The notes beneath the pieces were generated by a model. The model saw only the letters and a program-made list of their open reading frames with translations. It was not told the DNA's origin and did no database searches. Of a stretch of 64,000 bases of DNA, positions 1 to 8,696 are shown piece after piece. Source of the stretch: Pandoraea anhela (GTDB taxonomy: Bacteria > Pseudomonadota > Gammaproteobacteria > Burkholderiales > Burkholderiaceae). Position numbers and translations under genes: made by a program. Where the stretch lies: assembly GCF_902459655.1 (NCBI RefSeq), contig NZ_CABPSB010000008.1, positions 1 to 64,000 on the forward strand. The letters are read 5' to 3'. The first letter of the stretch is position 1. Each line of letters starts with the position of its first letter.

Positions 1-74
1 AGGACTTGCCCGGCACGTATTGGCTCACGCAGGCGGCGCTGGACGCCGTGCAGGGCAAGCCGAAGGCGGCGTGA
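1..74 (+). CDS. C-terminal end of an unidentified protein (partial)
   Basis: An open frame enters from the left edge and ends at TGA 72-74; its last residues read ...GTYWLTQAALDAVQGKPKAA. Only about 23 residues are visible, too few to name a family. The coding start lies outside the window. A hairpin terminator about 115 bases downstream fits the end of a transcription unit. Confidence 0.5.
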   Translation, partial: DLPGTYWLTQAALDAVQGKPKAA

Positions 75-187
75 GCCACGCGGCGCTTTTCCTGAGCACC
101 GAATCGCAGCGCCGAGGGCCTCGGGTGCGGTCGTGACGCCGCGCATCAGCCGGACCTGCTGATCCACGCGCGCAACGCAGACAAAAG

Positions 188-214
188 AACGCCGGGCAGT
201 CGCTCGGCGTTTTT
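188..214 (+). terminator. Rho-independent terminator
   Basis: The inverted repeat AACGCCG (188-194) and CGGCGTT (205-211) is separated by 10 bases and followed by a T run. It lies downstream of the partial gene at the left edge. Confidence 0.7.
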
Positions 215-576
215 CATGACAGCGGCGCAAAAATGCACCGCCATGTTGCCGGAGCGCGCCGCACATTGCCGCACCGCACCAAGCGGGAAAGGCGCGCGCG
301 CAAGACCGTCAAGCCGCCGGAAGGGCCGGGCTGGCAAGCGGGGTAAACACAATCGCAGGGGAGAAAAAACAGCTCCTATACTCCAAACATCGCCGAAACA
401 CCGATATGGTGCATTCCGGCGATCACGACACGGTGCGGCGGGTGCGCATCACGGGTGCATCGGTGCGCTCGCACGGGCGCCGCACCGAAATCGTGCGTGG
501 CGCGTCAAAAAAGTCGGAAAAACAGCTCGGGCATGGATATTGCTCGATCTCGACACGGCAATCTGCGGAGAAGCGT
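215..576. other. Intergenic region upstream of the ATP-grasp gene
   Basis: This stretch holds no convincing gene; the open frames crossing it lack start signals and recognisable sequence. It probably carries the promoter of the four-gene ATP-grasp/Anbu block, but I could not identify promoter hexamers with confidence. Confidence 0.4.
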
Positions 577-2001
577 ATGGTCGAGAGCTATAACGAGATG
601 GCGAGCATCACGGGTGCAACGCGTTCGCACTACCGGCGGTTCGACGATTGGCTGAAGTGTCAGCCGGAAGATGTCCTGCACCATAAGCGAGCCGAAGCCG
701 ATCTGGCGTTCCGGCGCGTCGGTATTACCTTTGCCGTCTATGGCAACGAAGCGGGAACGGAGCGTCTGATCCCGTTCGACCTGATCCCGAGAATCATCCC
801 GGCCCACGAATGGCAGACCTTGCAGACCGGGTTGCGGCAGCGCGTCGAGGCGCTCAACAAATTCATCCACGACGTCTATCACGACCAGAACATCCTGCGC
901 GCCGGCGTCATTCCGGCGGAACAGGTGTTGAAGAACGCGCAGTATCGGCCTGAGATGCAGGGGGTCGACGTTCCCGGCGATATCTACTCGCACATCGCCG
1001 GTGTCGACGTCGTGCGCGCGGGCACCGGCGACGACGGCGTGTTCTACGTGCTGGAGGACAACCTGCGGGTGCCGTCCGGCGTCTCGTACATGCTGGAAAA
1101 CCGCAAGATGATGATGCGGTTGTTCCCCGAGTTGTTCGCCAGAAACCGCATTGCGCCGGTCGAACACTACCCGGATCTGTTGCTCGACAGCCTGCGCGCC
1201 GTGGCGCCGATGGGCGTGGACGATCCGACGGTCGTGGTCATGACGCCGGGCATCTACAACTCGGCATACTTCGAGCACGCGTTCCTCGCCCAGCAGATGG
1301 GCATCGAACTGGTCGAGGGGCAGGACCTCTTCGTCGAGGACAATCTTGTCTACATGCGAACGACGAACGGCCCCAAGCGTGTCGATGTCATCTATCGACG
1401 TATCGACGACGATTTCCTCGACCCGCTCGCGTTCCGCGCGGACTCCACGCTGGGCGTGCCGGGCTTGCTGAGCGTCTATCGGGCGGGGCGCGTCACGCTC
1501 GCGAACGCCATCGGCACCGGTGTGGCGGACGACAAGTCGATCTACCCGTTCGTGCCCGACATGATCGAGTTCTACCTGGGGGAAAAGCCGATTCTGAACA
1601 ACGTGCCGACGTACCAGTGCCGGCGCGCCGACGATCTCGCCTACACGCTCGACAACCTCGGTGAACTGGTGGTCAAGGAAGTCCACGGGGCGGGCGGTTA
1701 CGGCATGCTCGTCGGGCCGGCGTCGACCAAAGCCGAGATCGAAGCCTTCCGGCAACGGCTCATCGCGAAACCCGACGGCTATATCGCGCAACCCACATTG
1801 GCGCTCTCCGCGTGCCCGACTTTCGTCGACGCCGGTATCGCGCCGCGGCACATCGACCTGCGGCCGTTCGTGCTGTCGTCCGGCAAAGGCGTGACGATGG
1901 TGCCGGGGGGCCTCACGCGTGTCGCGCTCACCGAAGGGTCGCTCGTCGTCAACTCCTCGCAGGGCGGGGGAACGAAAGATACCTGGGTCCTCGAGAAATA
2001 A
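577..2001 (+). CDS. Circularly permuted type 2 ATP-grasp protein
   Basis: The 474-residue product belongs to the circularly permuted ATP-grasp family (DUF404/DUF407 type). These are predicted amide- or peptide-ligating enzymes of unproven substrate. The start ATG 577 has GGAG at 567-570, six bases upstream; the open frame extends further upstream to 406, but that extension has no family-like sequence. The protein has no signal peptide and is probably cytoplasmic. It is first in a tight series with alpha-E, transglutaminase-like and Anbu peptidase genes, a neighbourhood known from many proteobacteria. The family call is firm; the reaction is inference from the fold. Confidence 0.88.
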   Translation: MVESYNEMASITGATRSHYRRFDDWLKCQPEDVLHHKRAEADLAFRRVGITFAVYGNEAGTERLIPFDLIPRIIPAHEWQTLQTGLRQRVEALNKFIHDVYHDQNILRAGVIPAEQVLKNAQYRPEMQGVDVPGDIYSHIAGVDVVRAGTGDDGVFYVLEDNLRVPSGVSYMLENRKMMMRLFPELFARNRIAPVEHYPDLLLDSLRAVAPMGVDDPTVVVMTPGIYNSAYFEHAFLAQQMGIELVEGQDLFVEDNLVYMRTTNGPKRVDVIYRRIDDDFLDPLAFRADSTLGVPGLLSVYRAGRVTLANAIGTGVADDKSIYPFVPDMIEFYLGEKPILNNVPTYQCRRADDLAYTLDNLGELVVKEVHGAGGYGMLVGPASTKAEIEAFRQRLIAKPDGYIAQPTLALSACPTFVDAGIAPRHIDLRPFVLSSGKGVTMVPGGLTRVALTEGSLVVNSSQGGGTKDTWVLEK

Positions 2002-2045
2002 GCGGCGTCCGCCAGAGACAGAAGACAACCTATCGGGAAGAGATC

Positions 2046-3053
2046 ATGCTCAGCCGTACCGCCGACCACTTGTTCTGGATGGCCCGCTACATGGAGCGGG
2101 CCGAGAATACCGCACGCCTGCTCGACGTCAACCTGCAAAACCTGCTGCTTCCGCAAGACGCCATCGATAACCTCGACGACGAAGACGACACCGATATCGC
2201 ACATGCCCTTGCCGGCGGCATCGACAACGAAGCCGGGTGGCGCGCCACCTTGCGTATCTCGGAACTGGAACCTGCGTTCAACCGCAAACATGCACGTGCG
2301 ACCCGCGCCAACGTGCTCGACTTCGTCGTGCGCGATCGCGACAACCCGTCGAGCATCGCCTGCTGCCTGGCCGCCGCACGCGAGAACGCCCGCGCCGTGC
2401 GCGGTACGTTGACGACGGAACTGTGGGAGACCGTCAACAGTACGTGGCTCGAATTCCCGCGCATGCTCGACTTGCTGGAGCGCGATCCGGCCCATCTGTT
2501 CGAATGGGTGAAGGTGCGCTCGCATCTCTCGCGCGGCGTGAGCTTCGGCACGCTGTTTCAGGACGATGCGTTTTACTTCACGCGTCTGGGCCTTTTCCTG
2601 GAGCGCGCGGACAACACGGCGCGGATCCTCGACGTGCGTTTCCACGAAGCCGTGCGCGCCGACAAGGCCGGTCCCGACGCCTCGCATCCCACGGACTTTT
2701 ACTACTGGTCTGCCGTGTTGCGCAGTGTCTCCGGGTTCGAGATCTACCGGAAGGTCTACCGGGATGTGATCACGCCCGAGCGCGTCGTCGAACTGCTCAT
2801 GCTCAACGCGCACATGCCACGTTCGCTGCTCGCCTCGCTCAACGGTGTTTGCGAGAATCTGGCCACGCTCTCCAACGCACAATCCGGCGACGTCGAGCGT
2901 TATGCCGGTAAACTTCAGGCGGATCTCAAATACACCGACATCCAGCAGATTCAGCAGCAAGGCTTGCACCCCGTCCTGACCGAGTTCCTCGAGCGAGTCT
3001 CCGTGCTCGGCAACAAGATCAGCCAGACCTTCCTGATTCCGCTCGCCGCCTGA
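2046..3053 (+). CDS. Alpha-E domain-containing protein
   Basis: The 335-residue protein begins MLSRTADHLFWMARYMERAE, a typical start for the all-helical alpha-E family. Members are almost always encoded beside a circularly permuted ATP-grasp gene. ATG 2046 has GGAAGAG just upstream, and the gene follows the ATP-grasp stop by 44 bases. A longer open frame begins at 1812 but would overlap the preceding gene by about 190 bases, so I reject it. The biochemical role is unknown; genomic linkage suggests it works with the ATP-grasp enzyme. No membrane segment or signal peptide is apparent. Confidence 0.88.
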   Translation: MLSRTADHLFWMARYMERAENTARLLDVNLQNLLLPQDAIDNLDDEDDTDIAHALAGGIDNEAGWRATLRISELEPAFNRKHARATRANVLDFVVRDRDNPSSIACCLAAARENARAVRGTLTTELWETVNSTWLEFPRMLDLLERDPAHLFEWVKVRSHLSRGVSFGTLFQDDAFYFTRLGLFLERADNTARILDVRFHEAVRADKAGPDASHPTDFYYWSAVLRSVSGFEIYRKVYRDVITPERVVELLMLNAHMPRSLLASLNGVCENLATLSNAQSGDVERYAGKLQADLKYTDIQQIQQQGLHPVLTEFLERVSVLGNKISQTFLIPLAA

Positions 3054-3057
3054 TGCC

Positions 3058-3864
3058 ATGCGCCTGATCATCCGTCACGAGACTACCTACCGCTACGACA
3101 CGCCGGTGCGTTACACCATTCAGCAGCTTCGGCTCACGCCGGCGGCGTCCGAGGTGCAGCGCATCGTGCAATGGCGATTGAGCGCACCGGGCAAGCTCAC
3201 GCCCTCGCGGGATGCGTTCGGCAACGATATGCACACGCTCGTGCTGCACCAGCCGCACGACGAGATTCACCTGCTGGCCGAGGGGGAGGTCGAGACGACG
3301 CCACTCGTCGACGGCAGGCTCGGCGAAACGACGCATGCCGTACCAGTGTTATGCTTCGCCAGCCCCACACCGCTGACCGGGCGCAGCGACGGCATCGACG
3401 CCCTGGCCGCCGACGCCGGCGTCGCCACGCCGGGCGAGTTGCTCGCGCTGGCTGCGGCCATCTGCGAGCAGGTCGACTACGAGTCGGGCATTACCGCCGT
3501 GACCAGCACTGCCGCGCAGGCCTTGGCGCTGGGGCGGGGCGTTTGTCAGGACCATGCGCATCTCATGCTGGCCGTGTGCCGGGCGCGGGGCGTGCCGGCG
3601 CGGTACGTCAGCGGATACCTCGATCCGGGCGACGTGCCGCACGCGGCGAGTCACGCGTGGGTCGATGTGTGGGTGGACGGGGCGGGCTGGGTGAGTATCG
3701 ACGTGACCCATGCGTGCTTTGCGAGCGGCAACTACTGTCGTCTGGCGGTGGGCCGCGATTACGAATCCGCCGCGCCCGTGCGAGGCATGCGCAGCGGCGG
3801 GGCGAGCGAAGCGCTGCACGTATCGGTCAGTGTCGATACGGCACCGCCGGACCAACAACAATAG
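3058..3864 (+). CDS. Transglutaminase-like cysteine peptidase family protein
   Basis: The 268-residue protein has an N-terminal bacterial transglutaminase-like beta domain (about residues 1-85) and a papain-fold transglutaminase core. The catalytic triad can be read: Cys163 in GRGVCQDHA, His199 in SHAWVDV and Asp215 in WVSIDVTH. It has no signal peptide, so it is probably cytoplasmic. ATG 3058 lies four bases after the alpha-E stop, implying translational coupling. In this context it is predicted to hydrolyse or transfer amide bonds, perhaps reversing or processing products of the ATP-grasp enzyme; that role is inference. Confidence 0.88.
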   Translation: MRLIIRHETTYRYDTPVRYTIQQLRLTPAASEVQRIVQWRLSAPGKLTPSRDAFGNDMHTLVLHQPHDEIHLLAEGEVETTPLVDGRLGETTHAVPVLCFASPTPLTGRSDGIDALAADAGVATPGELLALAAAICEQVDYESGITAVTSTAAQALALGRGVCQDHAHLMLAVCRARGVPARYVSGYLDPGDVPHAASHAWVDVWVDGAGWVSIDVTHACFASGNYCRLAVGRDYESAAPVRGMRSGGASEALHVSVSVDTAPPDQQQ

Positions 3865-3914
3865 CTTTTCACGTGACGAGGCGACGCGCCTCGTCGCGGC
3901 AAGACAGGAACGAC

Positions 3915-4763
3915 ATGACGTACTGCGTGGCCATGAAGCTCGATGCCGGGCTGGTCTTTCTCTCCGACACCCGCACCAACGCGGGGGTCGATCATGTGAG
4001 CACCTTCCGCAAAATGCTCGTCTTCGAGCGTCCGGGCGAGCGCGTGATCGTGCTGCTCTCGGCGGGCAATCTTGCGCTCACGCAAGCCGTGCGGCAGCAA
4101 CTCGTCGACGCTCGCGACACCGAGACGCTCTGGACCGCCAAGTCCATGGGCGATGTGGCGCGTGTCGTCGGACAGGCCATCCGCGACGTCTATGCCCGAG
4201 ACGCCAAGTCGCTCGAAGCCTTCGGCGTCGACTTCAATTGCAGCTTTCTGCTCGGCGGACAGATCGCCGGGGCGAAGAGCCGTCTGTTCCAGTTGTACTC
4301 GGCAGGCAACTTCATCGAAGCGTCGTCCGTCAATCCGTACTTCCAGATCGGCGAGTCGAAGTACGGCAAACCGATCATCGACCGGCTCGTCACGCCCGCG
4401 ACATCGCTTGACGACGGCGCCAAGTGCGCGCTCATCTCGATGGACTCCACGCTGCGCTCCAACGTCTCCGTCGGCCTGCCGCTCGACTTGCTCGTCTACG
4501 AAGAAGACAGTTTGCGCGTGACACGCTTCGCCTCGCTCGACGACGAGAACGTCTACTACAAAATGATCCACGACACGTGGGGATTGCGCCTGCGTCAGGT
4601 GTTCGACGAACTGCCCGAGCCGCAATGGGCGACGAGCAGCGCGGCGAGCGTGCCGGCGTCGCTGCCGCCGCGCGCCGAGCCGCCCGAAGGCATGCCTGGT
4701 GTGCACGAGGCGGGAAGCCTTCAGTCGCTCGCGCAGACGGTGTCGCTCAAGATGCCGTCCTGA
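3915..4763 (+). CDS. Anbu-type proteasome-like peptidase
   Basis: The 282-residue protein starts MTYCVAMKLDAGLVFLSDTR. Removal of Met would expose Thr2 as the N-terminal nucleophile, as in proteasome beta subunits; Asp18 and Lys33 fit the other active-site positions. This is the Anbu (ancestral beta subunit) family, COG3484. I chose ATG 3915 because the nucleophile follows it directly; the frame is open back to 3171 but that part is antisense-like shadow. The family core ends near residue 238, and residues 239-282 form a Pro/Ala/Ser-rich tail of unknown role. The gene closes the ATP-grasp, alpha-E, transglutaminase block. Anbu proteins assemble into rings or open helices, but their physiological substrate is unknown. 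Confidence 0.88.
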   Translation: MTYCVAMKLDAGLVFLSDTRTNAGVDHVSTFRKMLVFERPGERVIVLLSAGNLALTQAVRQQLVDARDTETLWTAKSMGDVARVVGQAIRDVYARDAKSLEAFGVDFNCSFLLGGQIAGAKSRLFQLYSAGNFIEASSVNPYFQIGESKYGKPIIDRLVTPATSLDDGAKCALISMDSTLRSNVSVGLPLDLLVYEEDSLRVTRFASLDDENVYYKMIHDTWGLRLRQVFDELPEPQWATSSAASVPASLPPRAEPPEGMPGVHEAGSLQSLAQTVSLKMPS

Positions 4764-4819
4764 CGCGACGGGAAGACGGCGGGCGGGGCGGCAGCAGCGA
4801 CGTTGCGCCCGCCGGCGCG

Positions 4820-6190
4820 TCAGATGAGGGCATGCGCGCGATGCTGCTTCCGGTACAGCCATGCGCTCACCGCGAGCGTTGCCGCTTCCGTTGCCAGCAG
4901 CGTGTACCAGATGGCGTCGCCGCCGACCAGCGCGTCGAGCAGCCAGAGAATGCCCAATAGCAGAATCCAGCTGCGCATCATAGCGATGGCGGCGGACGGC
5001 CCCGGGGCTTCCACGGCCGTCAGATACCCGGCCACGATCAGGTTGCCGGCCGCAGGCAGAAACGCGAGGGCGTACCAGATGACTGCGTGTTCCAGAATCG
5101 ACCACGCTTCCCCCCCCGCAGGCAGGAACAGGAACGTGAGCGGGCGCGCCAGCGTCGCCATCGCCACCGCGACGAGCAACGAGAAGCCCATGACGGCGAT
5201 CACGCCCAGACGGAACGATCCCTGAAGCGCCTTCGGATCGCGCGCACCCCGGTAGTAGCTGATCATCGGTTGCATGCTCTGCACGAGCGCGCCCATCGTG
5301 ACCGTTGCCCCGAGCGTCATGTACTCGAGAATCGCATAGGCCGCCAGACCCGGCTCACCGAAGTTCGTCAGAATCACGCGGTTGAAGACGAATACCGTCA
5401 CCGCCGGCGCGATAGCGCCGAGGAATTCCGACGCGCCGTTGTACATCGCCCGCCAGACGTGGATTTCTCCGCTGCCGAACGCGCGGCGCGCCGGCACGAC
5501 CTGCCTGGCCAGCACGAAGTGATAAGCGAGCATGACGCTGCTCGACACCATCATCGACAAGCCGGTCGCCAGCGACGCCCCATACATTCCCATCTCAAGA
5601 ACGACGATGAGCCAGTAGTCGAGCGCCACGTTGGCGAGGGCGCCCAGAAACATTGCATACAAGCCGAAACGCGCCGCCGGTGCACCCTCGACGCGCAGAA
5701 ACAGTTCCATCGCGTAGAGCCCGTTGGCGAACAGCACGAACCAGCCCCAGCCGGACAGATACGCCACGATGTCTGCCGTGATCGCCCCTTGCGCACCGAG
5801 CGCCTCGGCAATTTCATGTGTGAAGAGGAGGACGCCCGCACTCATCGCGATCCCCGCAACGAGCATGACCCAAAGCACCTGGGAAAACGCGCGTCGGGCT
5901 TCCGCCTGCCGTTGCTCGCCGAGCAGGCGGGCGATAAGCGTGGCGCCGCCCACGCCGATCATCACGCTGATGGCATAGGGCACGTAAAGCAGCGGCACGA
6001 CGAGGTTCAGCGCCGCAAGCGCCTGCTGGCCGACATAGCGGCCGATGAAGATGCCGTCGATCAGCGTATAGACCGTGTAGACCCAGCCGGAGAGGATCGT
6101 CGGAATGGCGAGCGACGTGAATTGCTTGAGCAGGGACGTCCTTGTGCCCTGCAACGAGTTGCTTGAATGAGTAGACGAGGAAAGAGACAT
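4820..6190 (-). CDS. MATE family multidrug/toxin exporter
   Basis: The 456-residue polytopic membrane protein has about 12 hydrophobic segments and MATE-type sequence (LLKQFTSLAIPTILSGWVYT, IDGIFIGRYVG). MATE proteins exchange cations or drugs for Na+ or H+ across the inner membrane. I use ATG 6190 (MSLSSS...), preceded by a GGGGGG tract three bases away; the frame is open nine codons further to 6217. It converges on the Anbu gene, with ends 56 bases apart. The substrate cannot be read from sequence. Confidence 0.85.
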   Translation of the reverse strand: MSLSSSTHSSNSLQGTRTSLLKQFTSLAIPTILSGWVYTVYTLIDGIFIGRYVGQQALAALNLVVPLLYVPYAISVMIGVGGATLIARLLGEQRQAEARRAFSQVLWVMLVAGIAMSAGVLLFTHEIAEALGAQGAITADIVAYLSGWGWFVLFANGLYAMELFLRVEGAPAARFGLYAMFLGALANVALDYWLIVVLEMGMYGASLATGLSMMVSSSVMLAYHFVLARQVVPARRAFGSGEIHVWRAMYNGASEFLGAIAPAVTVFVFNRVILTNFGEPGLAAYAILEYMTLGATVTMGALVQSMQPMISYYRGARDPKALQGSFRLGVIAVMGFSLLVAVAMATLARPLTFLFLPAGGEAWSILEHAVIWYALAFLPAAGNLIVAGYLTAVEAPGPSAAIAMMRSWILLLGILWLLDALVGGDAIWYTLLATEAATLAVSAWLYRKQHRAHALI

Positions 6191-6611
6191 GGTCCCCCCG
6201 ATGACTTCGCACCGCATCGTGTCGGGACGCGGCTCACCGTGGCTTGCACATCAAAGACTTCAGAGACTTCGCGATGGGGAGTGTTGCCGCTCACGCGCAA
6301 GCGATGGCGTGAGCGCTCCGCCCCGCAACGACATCGCACCCGTGAGGGGGATGCCGGCGAGGCAGTCAGGCGGACGGAGGGAACATCGCCTGGTGCAGAT
6401 GCACCCAGACGACGCCTTGTCGGGAAGCGGAAAACAAAAGGAAATTCATAGGGTCTCGCACTTGACGCGCCTGCTGTGAAAGCATCGCGCCGGTCGTTTG
6501 ACGTCGTGGGAAGGTGCGGTCGATTTCGCGACGCTGTGCCTCGAAGGACGTCACACCCGGACTGCCGGGCGCAAGAGACAGACCCGAGGCATGTGCCGGA
6601 GTTCCCCAAAT
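6191..6611. other. Intergenic region between MATE and puuD genes
   Basis: I see no supported gene here. The promoter of the MATE gene should lie at the left end and the puuD terminator lies just beyond the right end. Small open frames on both strands have no start signals or family likeness. Confidence 0.4.
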
Positions 6612-6635
6612 AAAAAAAGGGCGCCGAAGCGCCCC
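6612..6635 (-). terminator. Rho-independent terminator of the uraH-puuD operon
   Basis: On the minus strand a GGGCGC stem with a four-base loop is followed by seven Ts (plus-strand A run at 6612-6618). It lies about 28 bases beyond the puuD stop. Confidence 0.85.
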
Positions 6636-6662
6636 AACATGGGTCCGGCAAGCCGGTCGGCT

Positions 6663-7868
6663 TTACTGTTGTGCGCCGCCGTTGAACCACGCCGCGATCT
6701 TCTGGCGCTCTTCATCGGTCATCTGCGTCACATTGCCCAGCGGCATCGACTTGAGCGTGACCGATTGCTGATAGATCCGCTGGGCATTCTGGGAAATTTC
6801 CGCTGGCGTGTCGAGCATCACGCCCGCCGGCGCGCTGCCCATCATGGTCGGCTTGGCCGAGTGGCAGGTGGCGCAACGTTGCGTGACGATCGGTTGAATC
6901 TCCGAGAGCTTCAGGGCCGGTGCGGCAGCTTCCCCATGCGCACCGGCGGCGGGCACCGGCGCGGTACGCGGTGCGGCGAACACGGCCACGCCTGCGAGCA
7001 GGGCGGCGCCCGCCACGGGCAGGGCATACAGATTTTTGCCCGCGTGGCGCAGCACGAAGAACTGACGAATCATGGCGCCTGCCGCCATGATGATCGTGAG
7101 CATCACCCAGTTGTACGGATTGCTGTACGTGAACGCGTAGTGATTACTGATCATGATGAACACGACCGGCAACGTGAAGTACGTGTTGTGCACCGAGCGT
7201 TGCTTGCCGAGCTTGCCCCAGATCGGGTTCGGGACTTCTCCTTTGGACAGGGCGTCCACGCTCTTGCGCTGCCCCGGAATGATCCAGAAGAACACGTTGG
7301 CCGACATCGACGTCGCCATCATGGCACCCACGATCAGGAACGCGGCACGTCCGGCGAAGATGTGGGTCGTGGCGTAAGTGGCGGCCACCACGAACAGGGC
7401 GACGGCGATCCCCAGCACGCGCTCGTTCTTGCCCAGCAGGCGGCACAGGAAGTCATACACGAACCAGCCGCCGATCAGGAACGCCACCGCAAGACCCACG
7501 GCCTGATTCGGTTGCAGATCCATCACGTTCTTGTCGATGAGGTACGTCTGCGGTTGCAGCAGATACAGCACGCAGAACAGCGCAAAGCCCGAAAGCCAGG
7601 TGGTATATGACTTCCACTTCGACCAGTGGAGGTCTTCCGGCATCTGCGGCGGCGAGTTCAGATACTTCTGGGCGTGGTAGAAACCGCCGCCGTGCACCGA
7701 CCACATCTCGCCGTACACCCCTTTTTGCTTGTCTTCGGCGGCCTTGGGCGGCTTCAGCCCGTTGTCCAGCATTACGAAATAAAACGACTCGCCAATCCAG
7801 GCGATGGCCGCGACCACGTGCAGCCAGCGCAGCAACAGATTGACCCAGTCGGTAATAAACGCTTCCAT
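6663..7868 (-). CDS. puuD: Urate hydroxylase PuuD with C-terminal cytochrome c domain
   Basis: The 401-residue integral membrane protein converts urate to 5-hydroxyisourate. About eight transmembrane segments form the urate oxidase domain (residues 1-310). A C-terminal cytochrome c domain has the haem site CATCH at residues 332-336, with a Met-rich segment after it that could supply the distal ligand. This is the membrane-linked alternative to soluble cofactor-free uricase, passing electrons to the respiratory chain. It lies 40 bases downstream of uraH, whose enzyme uses its product, and the pair is closed by a clear terminator. I see no truncation. Confidence 0.93.
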   Translation of the reverse strand: MEAFITDWVNLLLRWLHVVAAIAWIGESFYFVMLDNGLKPPKAAEDKQKGVYGEMWSVHGGGFYHAQKYLNSPPQMPEDLHWSKWKSYTTWLSGFALFCVLYLLQPQTYLIDKNVMDLQPNQAVGLAVAFLIGGWFVYDFLCRLLGKNERVLGIAVALFVVAATYATTHIFAGRAAFLIVGAMMATSMSANVFFWIIPGQRKSVDALSKGEVPNPIWGKLGKQRSVHNTYFTLPVVFIMISNHYAFTYSNPYNWVMLTIIMAAGAMIRQFFVLRHAGKNLYALPVAGAALLAGVAVFAAPRTAPVPAAGAHGEAAAPALKLSEIQPIVTQRCATCHSAKPTMMGSAPAGVMLDTPAEISQNAQRIYQQSVTLKSMPLGNVTQMTDEERQKIAAWFNGGAQQ

Positions 7869-7908
7869 CTTATGTTCTCCTCAACTGCCTGACGTTCACG
7901 TTCGCGAT

Positions 7909-8259
7909 TTAGCTACCGCGATACGTGGAAAAGCTCCACGGCGATACCAGAAGGGGCACGTGGTAATGCTGCGAAGGCTCCGCAATGCCGAAGCGCAGCA
8001 CGACGCGATCGACGAAGCGCGGCGAGGGCACTTCCACGCCCTGTGCGGCGAAATAGTCGCCGGCATGGAACACCAGTTCGTATTCGCCCGCGACGAATGC
8101 CTCGCCTTCGAGCAACGGCGCGTCGCAACGGCCGTCGGCATTGGTCTTTACGTCACGCAGTGCACGGCGCTCGCCGTCCACACGCCACAACTCGACACGG
8201 ATGCCCGCGCCGGGCTTGCCGTGCGATGTATCAAGTACGTGGGTAGTCAGTCGTCCCAT
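7909..8259 (-). CDS. uraH: 5-hydroxyisourate hydrolase (HIUase, transthyretin-like)
   Basis: The 116-residue protein begins MGRLTTHVLDTSHGKPG and ends in YRGS, the C-terminal signature of transthyretin-related hydroxyisourate hydrolases; His7 is the expected catalytic histidine. It hydrolyses 5-hydroxyisourate to OHCU in the cytoplasm. ATG 8259 has AGGAGA about six bases upstream, so the longer frame to 8343 is rejected. It is first in an operon with puuD and is transcribed away from the NCS2 permease gene. Confidence 0.94.
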   Translation of the reverse strand: MGRLTTHVLDTSHGKPGAGIRVELWRVDGERRALRDVKTNADGRCDAPLLEGEAFVAGEYELVFHAGDYFAAQGVEVPSPRFVDRVVLRFGIAEPSQHYHVPLLVSPWSFSTYRGS

Positions 8260-8696
8260 GATGTCTCCTGTAATGGATGGGTGCATTGTAGGGAGATGGC
8301 GGCCTGGCGACGCGCGCAATAACAAAGATAAAAACGCGCACATACCCGGTCACGCCAGACAGAAAGCGGCAGCGCCCCAATATGGCATGCCGATGTCTCG
8401 AGCGTACGCCGTATGCACCGGAATTGGGATTTTTTGGACCACTATTCGATTCTGTTATCCGCTATATAACGTCGCGCGTATGAGCCGTTATCGCGACAGG
8501 AGACGACTCGCCCGGAAAGCCCAATGACGACGTACATGCTTGGGGAAAACCCGAAACGCAAGATAAGCATTCATGCATACGTTCTATGAAAAAAACACTA
8601 TAGCCCGGCGTGGTCTTGCCGCAAAAGGCGTCGACCTGCACCATTGAGTCACCCTAAAAATAGACATCAAACAGCCCCCCGAGGGACGGAGACGCA
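8260..8696. other. Divergent control region between uraH and the purine permease
   Basis: This 437-base region separates the uraH-puuD operon (left) from the permease-deaminase operon (right) and must hold promoters for both. An AT-rich patch near 8445-8470 contains TATATAA, a possible -10 element, but I could not pair it with a good -35. GGAG at about 8687-8690 serves the permease ATG. Confidence 0.4.

Noticed and set aside
505-2028. Long minus-strand open frame (507 codons) opposite the ATP-grasp gene
   Set aside because: It mirrors a well-supported gene, is rich in Arg/His/Val as expected of GC-rich antisense shadow, and shows no family motif.
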